Positions 55,157 through 64,000 of a stretch of DNA of 64,000 bases are shown here, piece by piece. How positions within the stretch are numbered: position 1 is the stretch's first letter; every line of letters starts with the position of its first letter. Where the stretch lies: positions 2,852,001 through 2,916,000 of the forward strand of contig NZ_CP046654.1 in assembly GCF_009759685.1 (NCBI RefSeq), read 5' to 3'. A program made the translations under genes and the position numbers. Below the pieces are notes generated by a model, which saw nothing but the letters and a program-made list of their open reading frames with translations, was not told the DNA's origin and searched no databases. The stretch is from Acinetobacter baumannii. GTDB taxonomy: Bacteria > Pseudomonadota > Gammaproteobacteria > Pseudomonadales > Moraxellaceae.

Positions 55157-56251
55157 ATGAGTATTGATATTTCTGAACTACTTAAACCCATTAATGACAG
55201 CTTGCTTTGTGGTGAGGATTATTCATTTTCTAATGAATTTCACGAGATAAAGAAAGCCAGAACACAGGATGATCTATTATTAGATCAGGGGGATTGGGTT
55301 GCTGAACGGAAGCAGGCAGATTGGGACTTTGTTGCGAAGAGTGTAAGCGCTTTGCTCATTGAAAAAACCAAAGATATCCGTCTATTAACTTGGGTAATAG
55401 AAGCCTGGACTCATCTAAATGGTTTTGAAGGCATGGTAAAGGGAATCACTTTAACTCATACCATGCTGAACCAATATTGGCAGGATATTCATCCGATTAT
55501 TGAAGATGATGATTTGGATCAGCGTATTGGTTTATTACAAGGTCTTATTAATCAGTTGCCAATGCTGTTGAAGAAAGTACCTTTAACCAACACAGCTCCT
55601 TATTATAACTTGCTTGATTACGATAATTTTCTATATCACGAAAATATACGCCGTAAGCAAACAGAAGAGTACGAGAGTCAGTCAGGTCCATCTGAATTAG
55701 AACAATTTGATCAAGCGATCTTTAATACCTCTAAAACCTTTCAATACTCAAATTATCAAGAGTTTAATTCGGTTTTAACGGAGTGGAATGTTTTAAAGCA
55801 GACACTCGACCATTTAATGGGATTAGATTCACCGAGTTTTGCTGCAATTGATTCTGCATTTGAAACAATACACAGCACTTTACGTAAAATTTACAAAGCA
55901 GAGGCTTTTGGTACTGGGCTTGCGCCGAGCCAAGAACAGGCCGCTGTCATCACGACACCGTCTATGGAAAATCAAGTGCCTGTACAAATCGTATCAGACC
56001 AGCCTATGTTTCAGCCACAAGCACAAACTCACTTGGCCAATCGCGAGCAAGCAATGAAAGTGCTGCAAGAAATAGCTGATTATTTTCAAGCAAATGAGCC
56101 ACATAGTCCTGTGAGCTATATGCTCCAAAAGACCATTAAATGGAGCCAAATGCCGCTGCATGAATGGTTAGCACAAGTGATTAAAGATGAGCATCCATTG
56201 CAAATGGTTCAGGAAATGTTAGGTGTTCAACCTAAAAATGAATATGAATAA
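55157..56251 (+). CDS. tssA: T6SS baseplate/cap protein TssA
   Basis: A 364-residue TssA (ImpA-type) protein. The N-terminal ImpA domain is clear: LLKPINDSLLCGEDYSFSNEF, DWVAERKQADWDFVAKSVSALLIEKTKDIRLLTWVIEAW. The C-terminal helix bundle contains REQAMKVLQEIADYFQANEPHSPVSYML, the ring-forming element. It primes tube and sheath assembly. It lies 23 nt after clpV. Confidence 0.94.
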   Translation: MSIDISELLKPINDSLLCGEDYSFSNEFHEIKKARTQDDLLLDQGDWVAERKQADWDFVAKSVSALLIEKTKDIRLLTWVIEAWTHLNGFEGMVKGITLTHTMLNQYWQDIHPIIEDDDLDQRIGLLQGLINQLPMLLKKVPLTNTAPYYNLLDYDNFLYHENIRRKQTEEYESQSGPSELEQFDQAIFNTSKTFQYSNYQEFNSVLTEWNVLKQTLDHLMGLDSPSFAAIDSAFETIHSTLRKIYKAEAFGTGLAPSQEQAAVITTPSMENQVPVQIVSDQPMFQPQAQTHLANREQAMKVLQEIADYFQANEPHSPVSYMLQKTIKWSQMPLHEWLAQVIKDEHPLQMVQEMLGVQPKNEYE

Positions 56252-56267
56252 AGATTGGTAAAGAGAT

Positions 56268-57632
56268 ATGTTTAAAGCTGAAAAAGTCCTGTGGGGCGAA
56301 GGTTTATTTTTAAGACCTCAACATTTCCAGATTCAAGATACCTATCATGAACAACGTTTAAATCATACGGTTCGTGCTGTTGTGCCATTTTCCTATGGCG
56401 TTCAAAAACTTAGTTTTGATGAAGCACAGTTAAGTACGCATATTCTTGCACTTGAATCAGTAGAAATGATTTGGCAAGACGGTGAAATATATCAAGCGCC
56501 TGCTTATGACTTATTACCTGAACCTATTTTGCTTGATGAGCTTAATTTACGTGGTGAAATGGTCATCTATTTGGCATTACCATTATTACAAGCCAATAAA
56601 CAAAATTTAATCGATCAAAATCAATCACAAAAGGGGCGCTATCAATCACATTTGGTTGAGACCCATGATCTGTTCACAAACGCGACAGAGGCTGATATCA
56701 GCTTATTACGTCGTCGAGCTGTGTTTAAATTATTAGATGCACATAGTAATCCTGATCATAATTTAGATGGTTTCCTGTATTTGCCAATAGGCAAAATTAA
56801 ACGTCAGAGTTCAGGTGCTTTTGAAATTGACCGCAAATTTATTCCGCCCATTTTGCATGTCGATGCATCTGAGACCTTGGTTTCAAATTTAAAAAGAACC
56901 TTGAATGTTATTAAGGCAAAAATTAAAACGATTCAAACCAATAACCGAGAAAATGAGCAGAAATTAATTGAATTCCGTTCAGGTGATATCGTTTCGTTTT
57001 GGTTGGTAAATGCTTTAAATACTGCTCATGCTGGTCTGAGCCATTTCTTGCAATATCCGCAAATTCATCCGGAACGATTATTCTTTGAATTGCTACGTTT
57101 AGCAGGTTCGTTATTAACCTTCTCGACAGCTTATGAAGTTGATCAGTTACCTGGATATAAACATCATAATTTGCAAGAGAGCTTCACCCAACTCGACACA
57201 ATTTTACGTGATTTACTCGATACGATTATTTCGAGTCGTTACATCAGTATTGCCCTTAAAGAAATTCGCCCTTCATATTGGGTGGGAAGTCTCGAAACCG
57301 ATAAGATTACTCGAGATACCAGACTTTATATTGCTGTATCAAGTAGCGCGATGCAGACCCATGAGTTGATTCAAATCGTTCCTCTACGTTTTAAAATCGG
57401 TAGTACTTTAGATGTTGAACAACGTGTTGTTGCAGCATTACCAGCAATTCCATTACACCACTTAATCCAAGTTCCAACTGCTATTCCAGTACGTTCTGGT
57501 GTGAGCTATTTTGAAATCGAACCGCATCATGAGCTCTATCAACGTATGTTGGATTCAGAAACGATTTGTATTTATGTTCCGGCTGGATTCCAAGATATCA
57601 GTATTGAGCTGATTGCGGTCATGAACGCTTAG
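56268..57632 (+). CDS. tssK: T6SS baseplate protein TssK
   Basis: A 454-residue TssK (VasE/ImpJ) protein of normal length. The start KVLWGEGLFLRPQHFQIQDTYHE is the strongest family signature. The C-terminal TAIPVRSGVSYFEIEPHHELYQRM precedes the receptor-binding-like tip that docks to the membrane complex. It links the baseplate wedges to TssL and TssM. The ribosome site is AAAGAGAT, 16 nt after tssA. Confidence 0.95.
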   Translation: MFKAEKVLWGEGLFLRPQHFQIQDTYHEQRLNHTVRAVVPFSYGVQKLSFDEAQLSTHILALESVEMIWQDGEIYQAPAYDLLPEPILLDELNLRGEMVIYLALPLLQANKQNLIDQNQSQKGRYQSHLVETHDLFTNATEADISLLRRRAVFKLLDAHSNPDHNLDGFLYLPIGKIKRQSSGAFEIDRKFIPPILHVDASETLVSNLKRTLNVIKAKIKTIQTNNRENEQKLIEFRSGDIVSFWLVNALNTAHAGLSHFLQYPQIHPERLFFELLRLAGSLLTFSTAYEVDQLPGYKHHNLQESFTQLDTILRDLLDTIISSRYISIALKEIRPSYWVGSLETDKITRDTRLYIAVSSSAMQTHELIQIVPLRFKIGSTLDVEQRVVAALPAIPLHHLIQVPTAIPVRSGVSYFEIEPHHELYQRMLDSETICIYVPAGFQDISIELIAVMNA

Positions 57633-57649
57633 AGATAAAGGAGAGAAAA

Positions 57650-58456
57650 ATGTCACAATCTACAGGTGCTCCTTCTTTATTTGACGATGGGCAAATTGGG
57701 ACAGGGGGGAATAATAATAGCCAGTCCCAAGTAAAATTACAGGCAATTAATCTGATTGATTTATTGCATGATGGTTTTTACTTAATCTTTTTAATTCGAA
57801 ATCAGTATGTGCCAGCTGATCCACAGCGCTTTCGTGAAAAAATTCTAGATTTGCTTAATCGATTTGAGCAACAAGCGAAAAAGTTACAATTTTCAGCTGA
57901 TGATATTCATGATGCTAAATATGCGTTTTGTGCGCTGATTGATGAAACGATCGTAACCCAGCAAGACCCAAGCTATTTTAATTTACAAAATTCTTGGTTA
58001 ATTAGTCCATTACAGTTAAGCCTGTTTGGTTCACAGTTAGCGGGTTATCAATTCTTCGAAATTTTAGAGCAACTACGTAGTCGTGGAAAAGAGCGATTAG
58101 CTGCTCTTGAAGTCTTCCATTACTGCTTATTATTAGGTTTTCAGGGTAAATACCGAATTGAGTCAATTGAAAGCCTTAACCATTTGGTGGCACGAGTAGG
58201 CGATGAAATTGATTATCTGAAAGGGAAAAAAGTGGCTTTTTCGCCATTCTCGGCAATTCCTGATCAGATACGAAATATTATCCATCGTGAGTTACCTTTT
58301 TTCTGGATTTTGATTTTCTTATTGATTTTTGCATTACTTACCTTTGCAGGTTTAAGATTTATGCTTAACAATCAAAATGATAAAGCATTATCTAATTATC
58401 AAAATGTGATTTCTGCCCCACAAGAGCAGGCACATATTACAATTTACTTACCTTGA
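57650..58456 (+). CDS. tssL: T6SS membrane complex protein TssL (DotU)
   Basis: A 268-residue DotU-type protein. It has a cytoplasmic helical hook (about 30-210, with IHDAKYAFCALIDETIV and LEVFHYCLLLGFQGKY), one membrane helix near the C-terminus (about 222-244) and only about 24 periplasmic residues. No OmpA-like peptidoglycan domain is attached, which fits the presence of a separate TagN-type protein. It binds TssM and TssK. Confidence 0.94.
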   Translation: MSQSTGAPSLFDDGQIGTGGNNNSQSQVKLQAINLIDLLHDGFYLIFLIRNQYVPADPQRFREKILDLLNRFEQQAKKLQFSADDIHDAKYAFCALIDETIVTQQDPSYFNLQNSWLISPLQLSLFGSQLAGYQFFEILEQLRSRGKERLAALEVFHYCLLLGFQGKYRIESIESLNHLVARVGDEIDYLKGKKVAFSPFSAIPDQIRNIIHRELPFFWILIFLLIFALLTFAGLRFMLNNQNDKALSNYQNVISAPQEQAHITIYLP

Positions 58457-58468
58457 TGATGGAAAGAA

Positions 58469-59071
58469 ATGGCTCAGGAAAAACCAACTTCTATTCGAGT
58501 TTTGCAATCGAATAAAAAAAAGTCGAGATCACCCGTAATCTATATCATCATTGGTATTATTGCAGGTGTTTTTGTAAGTATCTCGTTGTTCCTGTTCTTG
58601 TCTCAACCGTATTCATCCGACCCTACAAGTGTTGAGAGCAAATCGAATCAAGATCAGGAGCTTGACCAAGTCTTGATGACTAATTCTTCTGCACATGACC
58701 AAGCAGTAAGTGATCAGCAAGAGCAAACTGATCCGATGAGCCATGATGGTTTTGAGCAACCTAAAGAGAATGAGTTAAGTAACATTTTTAAGCCTGCTCC
58801 TCATAAAGAGGCAGTACCTAACCCGCAACGTGTTTCACCTTTTGATGCACAGTTAACAGGTGAACAGGTTGTACCTAAGCAACAGGCTGTAGCTAAACCT
58901 GTACAGCCAAAACTACAGGTAGTTCAGCAAAAACCGGCTACCCAGACGAAAGTGGTTCAAGCCAAACCCGCTGAGGTAAATAAAGCTCCGGTTGAACAAG
59001 AGGCTGATGTGGAACCACCTAAAGCTTCGGTTGATATTAAGATTACACGAAGTCCATTTGCTGTGAATTAG
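58469..59071 (+). CDS. T6SS-associated single-pass protein, Pro/Gln/Lys-rich
   Basis: A 200-residue protein with one membrane helix (about 24-46) after a basic cytoplasmic start. A long low-complexity periplasmic tail follows, rich in Gln, Pro, Lys and Val (many KP/QP repeats, about 115-190), ending in a short ITRSPFAVN. This looks like a spacer that could cross peptidoglycan, in the manner of TonB. It sits between tssL and tagX, with 12-nt and 7-nt gaps. It corresponds to an Acinetobacter accessory gene of unknown function. It is not homologous to a core component I know. Confidence 0.72.
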   Translation: MAQEKPTSIRVLQSNKKKSRSPVIYIIIGIIAGVFVSISLFLFLSQPYSSDPTSVESKSNQDQELDQVLMTNSSAHDQAVSDQQEQTDPMSHDGFEQPKENELSNIFKPAPHKEAVPNPQRVSPFDAQLTGEQVVPKQQAVAKPVQPKLQVVQQKPATQTKVVQAKPAEVNKAPVEQEADVEPPKASVDIKITRSPFAVN

Positions 59072-59078
59072 TTAAGTC

Positions 59079-60032
59079 ATGATGATTTTTCTAATTTTCT
59101 TTTGTTTTGCTTGCCTTGCTATAGGGTTAGCATTTTTGATGTCTTATGAGTTAAGAAATAAGGGTAGAACATTTGTTCTATCTTTATTACCTCAGGGGCG
59201 TCGGCAGCTAAATCAAGTTAGACAATTTGCTCAAACAATGAATCAGGCTGCGGCTCCTGAAAAACTACAATCACATTGGCATTTACAGCAATGGTGGATT
59301 GTAATCGCAGGATTTTTTTTATTTGCCAGTATTTTAATTTTTGCTTTTACTCGCCCAATCAGTTCAACACGAATTGAAGCCGAGTATCTTAAAAAAACTG
59401 ATCCGCAAATTTATGCATTATTAAATGGAGAAATATTATCGCCTCCACCTGAAGTAGATGAAAGCCTGATTGAAGCTGCAATTGTTGAAGCAACTCAGTT
59501 AGAGCAGCAATATGCTTCTCAAGAAAGTGGTGTTATAAATTCTTCACCAATTGATAATACAAGTTTTGATGGCCGTGCGATTTTAGATACGAGTTTAGTC
59601 AACCGTAAGTGGGATAAAATGAACCCACGCTATAAGCAGCGTTTGCTTATGGTCTTTAAAATTATGAAAGAACAATATGGTTATGAACTTGTTTTGCTTG
59701 AAGGTTATCGTAGTCCAGCACGTCAAAATATGTTGGCAGGCAATCCGAATACAACCAGAGCAAAAGGGTATCAAAGTTATCATCAATTTGGTTTAGCGGC
59801 AGATGTGGCCTTTAAGCGAAACGGTAAAGTTGTTATTTCTGAACGTGACCCATGGGCTATGCAGGGTTACCGCCTATATGGGCAAGTTGCTGAGTCTGTC
59901 GGGCTTACCTGGGGTGGTCGCTGGAAATCTATACAAGATTATGGCCATACAGAATATAGAATGCCAGGCTTGAAGAAAACTCAAGAAATGGCGGAAAAGC
60001 TGATTGCCGAAAGCTTAAATGACATCAGTTAA
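59079..60032 (+). CDS. tagX: TagX, T6SS peptidoglycan hydrolase
   Basis: A 317-residue protein with two N-terminal membrane helices (about 1-22 and 68-90) and a periplasmic M15/VanY-like metallopeptidase domain (about 175-315). Zinc-site elements are YHQFGLAADVAF and DYGHTEYRMPG; YELVLLEGYRSPARQN is the domain start. TagX of Acinetobacter is an L,D-endopeptidase that opens peptidoglycan so the T6SS can be built. It is the last gene of the cluster and converges on a LysR gene two bases away. Confidence 0.93.
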   Translation: MMIFLIFFCFACLAIGLAFLMSYELRNKGRTFVLSLLPQGRRQLNQVRQFAQTMNQAAAPEKLQSHWHLQQWWIVIAGFFLFASILIFAFTRPISSTRIEAEYLKKTDPQIYALLNGEILSPPPEVDESLIEAAIVEATQLEQQYASQESGVINSSPIDNTSFDGRAILDTSLVNRKWDKMNPRYKQRLLMVFKIMKEQYGYELVLLEGYRSPARQNMLAGNPNTTRAKGYQSYHQFGLAADVAFKRNGKVVISERDPWAMQGYRLYGQVAESVGLTWGGRWKSIQDYGHTEYRMPGLKKTQEMAEKLIAESLNDIS

Positions 60033-60034
60033 AC

Positions 60035-60886
60035 CTAGGAGCCTGATTGGAAGCGATCATGTAAAACGGTAGTCATGTGATCGACAAGCTGGGAAATCAA
60101 CCCAGCTTTTTCCCATGTATAAATTGAAACAACCATAGGTGAAGCTTCACCTAAAGATTTATATCTACGTACACGACGGCCTTTTGTGGTACTAACTGGT
60201 AGTAAAGATATTCCCAAACCTGTTTCGACACTTACTAGAACACTTTCTAAACTACTTCCTGTAAAAGCAATATACCAACGTCGTCGTTCACGTTCTAATG
60301 TCTCAAACATTTCATCTCGGTAAAGTCCACCTTGAGGAAAGGTCACTAAACGAATTGGTTCAGACAAAGGCGTAATCGCATTTTCACTTTCAAACCATGC
60401 CATTTCTTCAGGAAAAGAGGCATAACAATCGGCGCTGGCTGCTGATTCTTTCACAATAACAATATCCAGTTCACCATTACGATAGCGCTCTGTCAGGTTA
60501 CGGCTTAAGCCTGAAGTGACATCTAACCGAATAGTACGATGTTCTTGAGTAAATAGACCGAAAACTTCTGCCATAGCAGTACTCATCATATCTTCTGGCA
60601 ATCCAATTCGAATAGGGATGCTGCCAGCTGGATCTTTTAAGACCGCCTCAGCCTCTTGTTGAAGCGTCAAAATTCTTTGAGCATAACCAATTAAATATTC
60701 ACCTGAAGCTGTTAATTGTAATGGTCTTGCTGTGCGATCAATAAGGGAGTGACCAACCGATTCTTCGAGGCGTGCTAACTGCTGACTAATAGTTGATTGT
60801 GTCAGATGCAACTTATCAGCGGCGGCTGTAAAACTACCACTTTCAAAAATGGTCACAAATGCACGAAGAAGACGAGGGTCAAACAT
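60035..60886 (-). CDS. LysR-family transcriptional regulator
   Basis: A 283-residue LysR-type regulator. Helix-turn-helix: FTAAADKLHLTQSTISQQLARLEESVG (about 19-45); the effector domain follows. Its stop is two bases from the end of tagX, with no terminator visible, so antisense read-through into the T6SS end is possible. It is divergent from the ankyrin/deaminase/MFS genes, which makes it a candidate regulator of them (inference). Confidence 0.87.
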   Translation of the reverse strand: MFDPRLLRAFVTIFESGSFTAAADKLHLTQSTISQQLARLEESVGHSLIDRTARPLQLTASGEYLIGYAQRILTLQQEAEAVLKDPAGSIPIRIGLPEDMMSTAMAEVFGLFTQEHRTIRLDVTSGLSRNLTERYRNGELDIVIVKESAASADCYASFPEEMAWFESENAITPLSEPIRLVTFPQGGLYRDEMFETLERERRRWYIAFTGSSLESVLVSVETGLGISLLPVSTTKGRRVRRYKSLGEASPMVVSIYTWEKAGLISQLVDHMTTVLHDRFQSGS

Positions 60887-61037
60887 AAATGAATACCATC
60901 AATAACGCAGAGAACAAGATACTTGAGTATTTATAATCTTAATACAATCGATTAAATAATTTAATTTCCAAATACTTTTAAGCGTGCTTATTCTAGTGCC
61001 AAATTATTATGCAATTCATTTTGATTTGGAGTGTTTC

Positions 61038-61706
61038 ATGCGTAAGTCCCTCATATGGATCAATCTGATCATTGCGATGGGTGCTTTGGGTTTTACAAAT
61101 GTGGTAAATGCAAAGGATGAATACCCTTTACACATGGCAGCTGCAAATGACGATATTCAGTTAATAAAACATATTTTGTCTCAAAAGACCTTAATTGATG
61201 CACGTGATGAAACAGGTTCAACAGCATTAATGGTGGCAACAAGAGCAAACCATATACATGCGGCTCATATGTTGATTGAGGCCGGCGCAGATGTAAATGC
61301 TAAAGATAATATACAAGATAGTCCTTATTTGTATGCAGGTGCACAAGGTTATTTAAAAATTTTAAGAATGACACTCATGCATGGTGCCGATTTAAAGAGT
61401 ACTAACCGTTATGGGGGAACCGCGCTTATTCCAGCAGCAGAACGGGGCCATGTAGAAACTGTCCGTACTTTAATTGCTGCAGGTGTAAACGTAAATCATG
61501 TCAATAATTTAGGTTGGACAGCTTTACTAGAAGCAATCATTTTAGGTAATGGCAAATCCAATTATCAGCAAATTGTGGCACTTTTGCTAAAAGCTGGTGC
61601 CAATCCGAATTTGGCAGATAAAGATGGGATCACACCATTACAACATGCACGTACAAGAGGATATCGTGAAATTGAAAAACTCCTTCTTGTAGCTGGTGCA
61701 AAGTAG
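61038..61706 (+). CDS. Periplasmic ankyrin-repeat protein
   Basis: A 222-residue protein when started at the ATG 61038, which has GGAG upstream and opens a clean signal peptide (about 25 residues, ending NVVNA). The mature part is about five ankyrin repeats (YPLHMAAANDD, GSTALMVATRANH, DSPYLYAGAQGY, GGTALIPAAERGH, GWTALLEAI, GITPLQHARTRGY). Such small periplasmic ankyrin proteins bind partner proteins. It is followed 15 nt later by a deaminase gene and faces the LysR gene. A T6SS immunity role is conceivable only from proximity. Confidence 0.82.
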   Translation: MRKSLIWINLIIAMGALGFTNVVNAKDEYPLHMAAANDDIQLIKHILSQKTLIDARDETGSTALMVATRANHIHAAHMLIEAGADVNAKDNIQDSPYLYAGAQGYLKILRMTLMHGADLKSTNRYGGTALIPAAERGHVETVRTLIAAGVNVNHVNNLGWTALLEAIILGNGKSNYQQIVALLLKAGANPNLADKDGITPLQHARTRGYREIEKLLLVAGAK

Positions 61707-61721
61707 ATGGAGGAAGAATAA

Positions 61722-62204
61722 ATGAAAGCAAATCAGGAATTTTTACGTCAAGCCATTGAGCTTGCTTATAACAATATAGAAAAAGGTGGCCGACCATTTG
61801 GCGCAGTAATTGTAAAAGATGGCAAAGTAATTGCTTCAGGTGTTAATCAAATTTTGACAACCAATGATCCGACTGCACATGCTGAACTATTGGCGATTCG
61901 GGCAGCCAGCCAAGTTCTAGGAACCGCGAATTTAGAAGGCTGTTCGGTATTTGCAAGCGGGCATCCATGTCCTATGTGTATGGCTGCAATGCGTTTAGCG
62001 GGTATAAAGACAGTTAACTATGCTTACTCTAATGAAGACGGCGCACCGTTTGGTTTATCTACAGCTGAAATATATGCCGATCTTGTAAAACCATTTGCTG
62101 AACAGTCCATGAAAATCGAATATGTGCCTGTTCGATTTGAAGACCGTACCGACCTTTATGTGTTTTGGAAAAATTATAAAGCTAAGCAATCGGGCCTAAA
62201 GTAA
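61722..62204 (+). CDS. Guanine deaminase-like nucleoside/base deaminase
   Basis: A 160-residue zinc deaminase of the CDA superfamily. The zinc and catalytic residues are H53-A-E55 and the pair C83/C86 in HPCPMC. The length and the C-terminal segment FEDRTDLYVFWKNY resemble the B. subtilis GuaD-type guanine deaminase (xanthine-forming) more than tRNA adenosine deaminase TadA. It has a GAGGAAGAATAA ribosome site. Its stop overlaps the MFS start (TAATG), so import and deamination of a purine-like compound may be coupled (inference). Confidence 0.85.
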   Translation: MKANQEFLRQAIELAYNNIEKGGRPFGAVIVKDGKVIASGVNQILTTNDPTAHAELLAIRAASQVLGTANLEGCSVFASGHPCPMCMAAMRLAGIKTVNYAYSNEDGAPFGLSTAEIYADLVKPFAEQSMKIEYVPVRFEDRTDLYVFWKNYKAKQSGLK

Positions 62205-63382
62205 TGAAGCAGACTGGAGCTTTCTTGGCTCGTCCCATGCTTATTTTGACAGTCGCTCTGGTTGGACTCAATTTAAGACCTTTTATGACCAGTATTGGTC
62301 CTTTAGTCTCAAAGATTCGAGCAGGTACTGGATTAAGTCTACAAGGAATAGCTCTACTCACTTTATTGCCCATGATGTTGATGGGGCTTATTGCCTTTAT
62401 TGGTCCAATCGTACAGAGCATGGTCGGAGAACGTAGAGTTGTTTTGGGTGCTTTGCTGACTATTTGTATTGGATGCGCACTTAGATTTTTATTTCCTACA
62501 GCTGAGGGTTTAATTGCTAGTGCAATAATTATTGGTTTAGGCGTCGCGCTGATACAGGCTGCTTTTCCAGGAATTATTAAACGAGAGTTTAGTCAACATA
62601 TCGGGCCAATGATGGGGCTTTATTCAGCTATGCTTATGGGTGGTGGCGCACTAGGCGCATGGTTGGCACCTGTGATTTCCAATATAACGGGTCTATGGTC
62701 ACTGGGGCTGGCTTTCTTTACTATACCCGCTGTATTAGCACTAGTATCAACATTTATTTTTTTACCCTCCATTGTAAGTTCGACTGCCCATCTGTCACCT
62801 GTAAAAACATTATTAAAGAAACCTAGAACATGGTTGTTAATGCTGTGTTTTGGTTTGGTCAATGGTGGCTATTCTTCGGTGGTTGCGTGGTTGGCACCTT
62901 CGTTTCAAGATCATGGCTGGAGTATTTCTCAAAGTGGGAAATTGCTTGCCTTACTTGCCTTGAGTCAAGCAGCCTCGGCTCTGTCTTTGCCTATTTTAGC
63001 TAGGAAATATAAAGATCGACGTCCGTGGTTGTGGTTTACTCTATTCATGCAATTTGCTGGCTTTGCAGGACTTGCTTTTATACCTGAATTTGCATCTGTG
63101 TTATGGGCAATTTGTTTAGGAATAGGCTTGGGAGGTTGTTTTGCCTTAACACTTATTGTGGCATTAGACCATTTTGAAGAGCCGAACAATGCGGGTGCTT
63201 TATCTGCACTTATGCAAGGAGGCGGTTTTTTACTTGCTGCAATACCGCCTTGGTTTGTAGCAGCTTTGCATGACTTTACAGGGACTTATAAGGCAGGTTG
63301 GATTTTTCATTTATGTAGTGTGATATTGGTTATTGTGTTAGTGGTAAGGTTAGCTCCAAGAAGTTATAACAAAATTCACTAA
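62204..63382 (+). CDS. MFS transporter, CynX/NimT-like
   Basis: A 392-residue protein with 12 predicted membrane helices in the cyanate/nitroimidazole (CynX/NimT/YeaN) branch of the MFS. The N-terminal LILTVALVGLNLRPFMTSIGPLV is the family signature. It is coupled to the deaminase by a one-base overlap. The substrate is unknown: a purine, an amidine-like compound or a drug. The last gene of the LysR-flanked operon. Confidence 0.85.
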   Translation: MKQTGAFLARPMLILTVALVGLNLRPFMTSIGPLVSKIRAGTGLSLQGIALLTLLPMMLMGLIAFIGPIVQSMVGERRVVLGALLTICIGCALRFLFPTAEGLIASAIIIGLGVALIQAAFPGIIKREFSQHIGPMMGLYSAMLMGGGALGAWLAPVISNITGLWSLGLAFFTIPAVLALVSTFIFLPSIVSSTAHLSPVKTLLKKPRTWLLMLCFGLVNGGYSSVVAWLAPSFQDHGWSISQSGKLLALLALSQAASALSLPILARKYKDRRPWLWFTLFMQFAGFAGLAFIPEFASVLWAICLGIGLGGCFALTLIVALDHFEEPNNAGALSALMQGGGFLLAAIPPWFVAALHDFTGTYKAGWIFHLCSVILVIVLVVRLAPRSYNKIH

Positions 63383-63515
63383 TAAAAGTTTAGGTGATTA
63401 AAGAATATTACGGACCCAAAGAAATACTATTTTGAAGGGAAGATGGTTAAAGAAAAGTGATAGGATAATATTGAAACTTTTAGTTTTTAAATGAACACAA
63501 CAATATTTGATTTTT

Positions 63516-64000
63516 ATGACATCTTCTTTGAAAAAAATAGCTTTATTAAAACAGGGCTTAGGAAAAAATAGTCCATTCGCAGCAGGTAGGCAAGGAACAT
63601 TAGAGGCGATTGAGCATTTAGGTTATGTACAGATTGATACCATATCTGTCGTTGAACGTGCTCATCACCATATATTGTGGAGTCGAGTGCCAGATTATGA
63701 TTTAAGCCATTTAAACAGTTTGGTTCGTGAGCGGCAGATTTTCGAATATTGGTATCATGCGGCATCTTATCTTCCTATGAAAGATTATCGATATGCATTA
63801 CCGGCAATGATGTCTGTCAGAAAAGGGGAAAGTCGCTATTTTAATAGAGGCGATCAACGCCTTATGAATGAAATTCTGGCACGTGTTCGTGCCGAAGGTA
63901 AAATTCGGTTAAGGGATATTGATAAGAAAAATAAAGAGAGTTTAGGGAATTGGTGGAATACCGGTCCAGGCCGCCGTGCTTTTGAGCAGTTATATATGCA
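63516..64000 (+). CDS. YcaQ-like winged-helix DNA glycosylase, truncated by the window
   Basis: The first about 161 codons of a gene that runs off the right edge. The sequence MTSSLKKIALLKQGLG, AIEHLGYVQIDTISVVERAHHHILWSR and FEYWYHAASYLPMKDYRYALP matches the winged helix-turn-helix YcaQ/AlkX family (DUF1006), which unhooks interstrand DNA crosslinks. The glycosylase Q-x-Q-type motif of the family appears here as QIDTISVVERAHH. The ribosome site is weak. Strand and frame are certain; the end is not in the window. Confidence 0.8.
   Translation, partial: MTSSLKKIALLKQGLGKNSPFAAGRQGTLEAIEHLGYVQIDTISVVERAHHHILWSRVPDYDLSHLNSLVRERQIFEYWYHAASYLPMKDYRYALPAMMSVRKGESRYFNRGDQRLMNEILARVRAEGKIRLRDIDKKNKESLGNWWNTGPGRRAFEQLYM

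Noticed and set aside
1..64000. Prophage, insertion sequence, CRISPR or tRNA genes
   Set aside because: No transposase, integrase, terminal repeats, regularly spaced repeats or cloverleaf with CCA was seen, although the C4-like locus is of phage type.

Overview
This is a low-GC gammaproteobacterial chromosome segment that looks like Acinetobacter, most likely the A. calcoaceticus-baumannii complex. The evidence is the type VI secretion locus order, with TagX at its end and the Acinetobacter-type accessory gene asaA at its start, together with the AT-rich codon use and the family content. No rRNA, tRNA, CRISPR array or insertion sequence was seen.

Layout. (1) 1-8.3 kb: a small membrane protein, a LysR regulator, and a 5-oxoproline (pyroglutamate) utilisation operon: NRAMP-like transporter, PxpA, a DUF1445 protein, a PxpB-PxpC fusion and a biotin carboxylase-BCCP fusion. 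(2) 8.6-9.8 kb: a CLC-type anion transporter. (3) 10.2-19.6 kb: a contact-dependent inhibition locus, cdiB-cdiA-cdiI, with an HNH-like toxin tip and a SUKH-type immunity protein, then an unknown lipoprotein. (4) 19.9-20.3 kb: a structured locus with the hallmarks of a phage P1/P7 C4 antisense RNA controlling a 30-residue peptide. (5) 20.5-22.9 kb: TetR regulator, SRPBCC protein and zinc alcohol dehydrogenase. (6) 23.0-36.8 kb: a guanidine-degradation regulon. It has a guanidine-I (ykkC) riboswitch, a DUF1989 pair (carboxyguanidine deiminase), guanidine/urea carboxylase, allophanate hydrolase, a NikR-like regulator and an ABC importer. A quinone reductase/HxlR pair and a frameshifted OLD-like ATPase/TOPRIM gene sit inside it. 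(7) 38.3-60.0 kb: a complete T6SS cluster without vgrG. (8) 60-64 kb: LysR regulator, periplasmic ankyrin protein, guanine deaminase-like enzyme, MFS transporter and a truncated YcaQ-like gene.

How the genes work together. The strongest new observation is that the three guanidine transcription units each carry a sigma-54 promoter (TGGCAY-N5-YTGC, with 10 nt between GG and GC). Each promoter lies next to a 28-bp operator, GTAWTAC-N14-GTAWTAC (one half-site has a final T). A NikR paralogue encoded in the regulon has lost three of the four nickel ligands but should still use the 28-bp, two-turn operator geometry of NikR. Guanidine would be imported by the ABC system, carboxylated, deiminated to allophanate and hydrolysed to ammonia and CO2. 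Control would come from nitrogen status (sigma-54), the NikR-like protein and, for the first operon, the riboswitch.

The second unusual system is the C4-like RNA. Its third hairpin loop is exactly complementary to the Shine-Dalgarno region of the downstream 30-codon ORF, and a duplicate pair of target sites lies upstream. The T6SS, CDI system and OLD-like gene make this a window rich in competition and possible defence functions.
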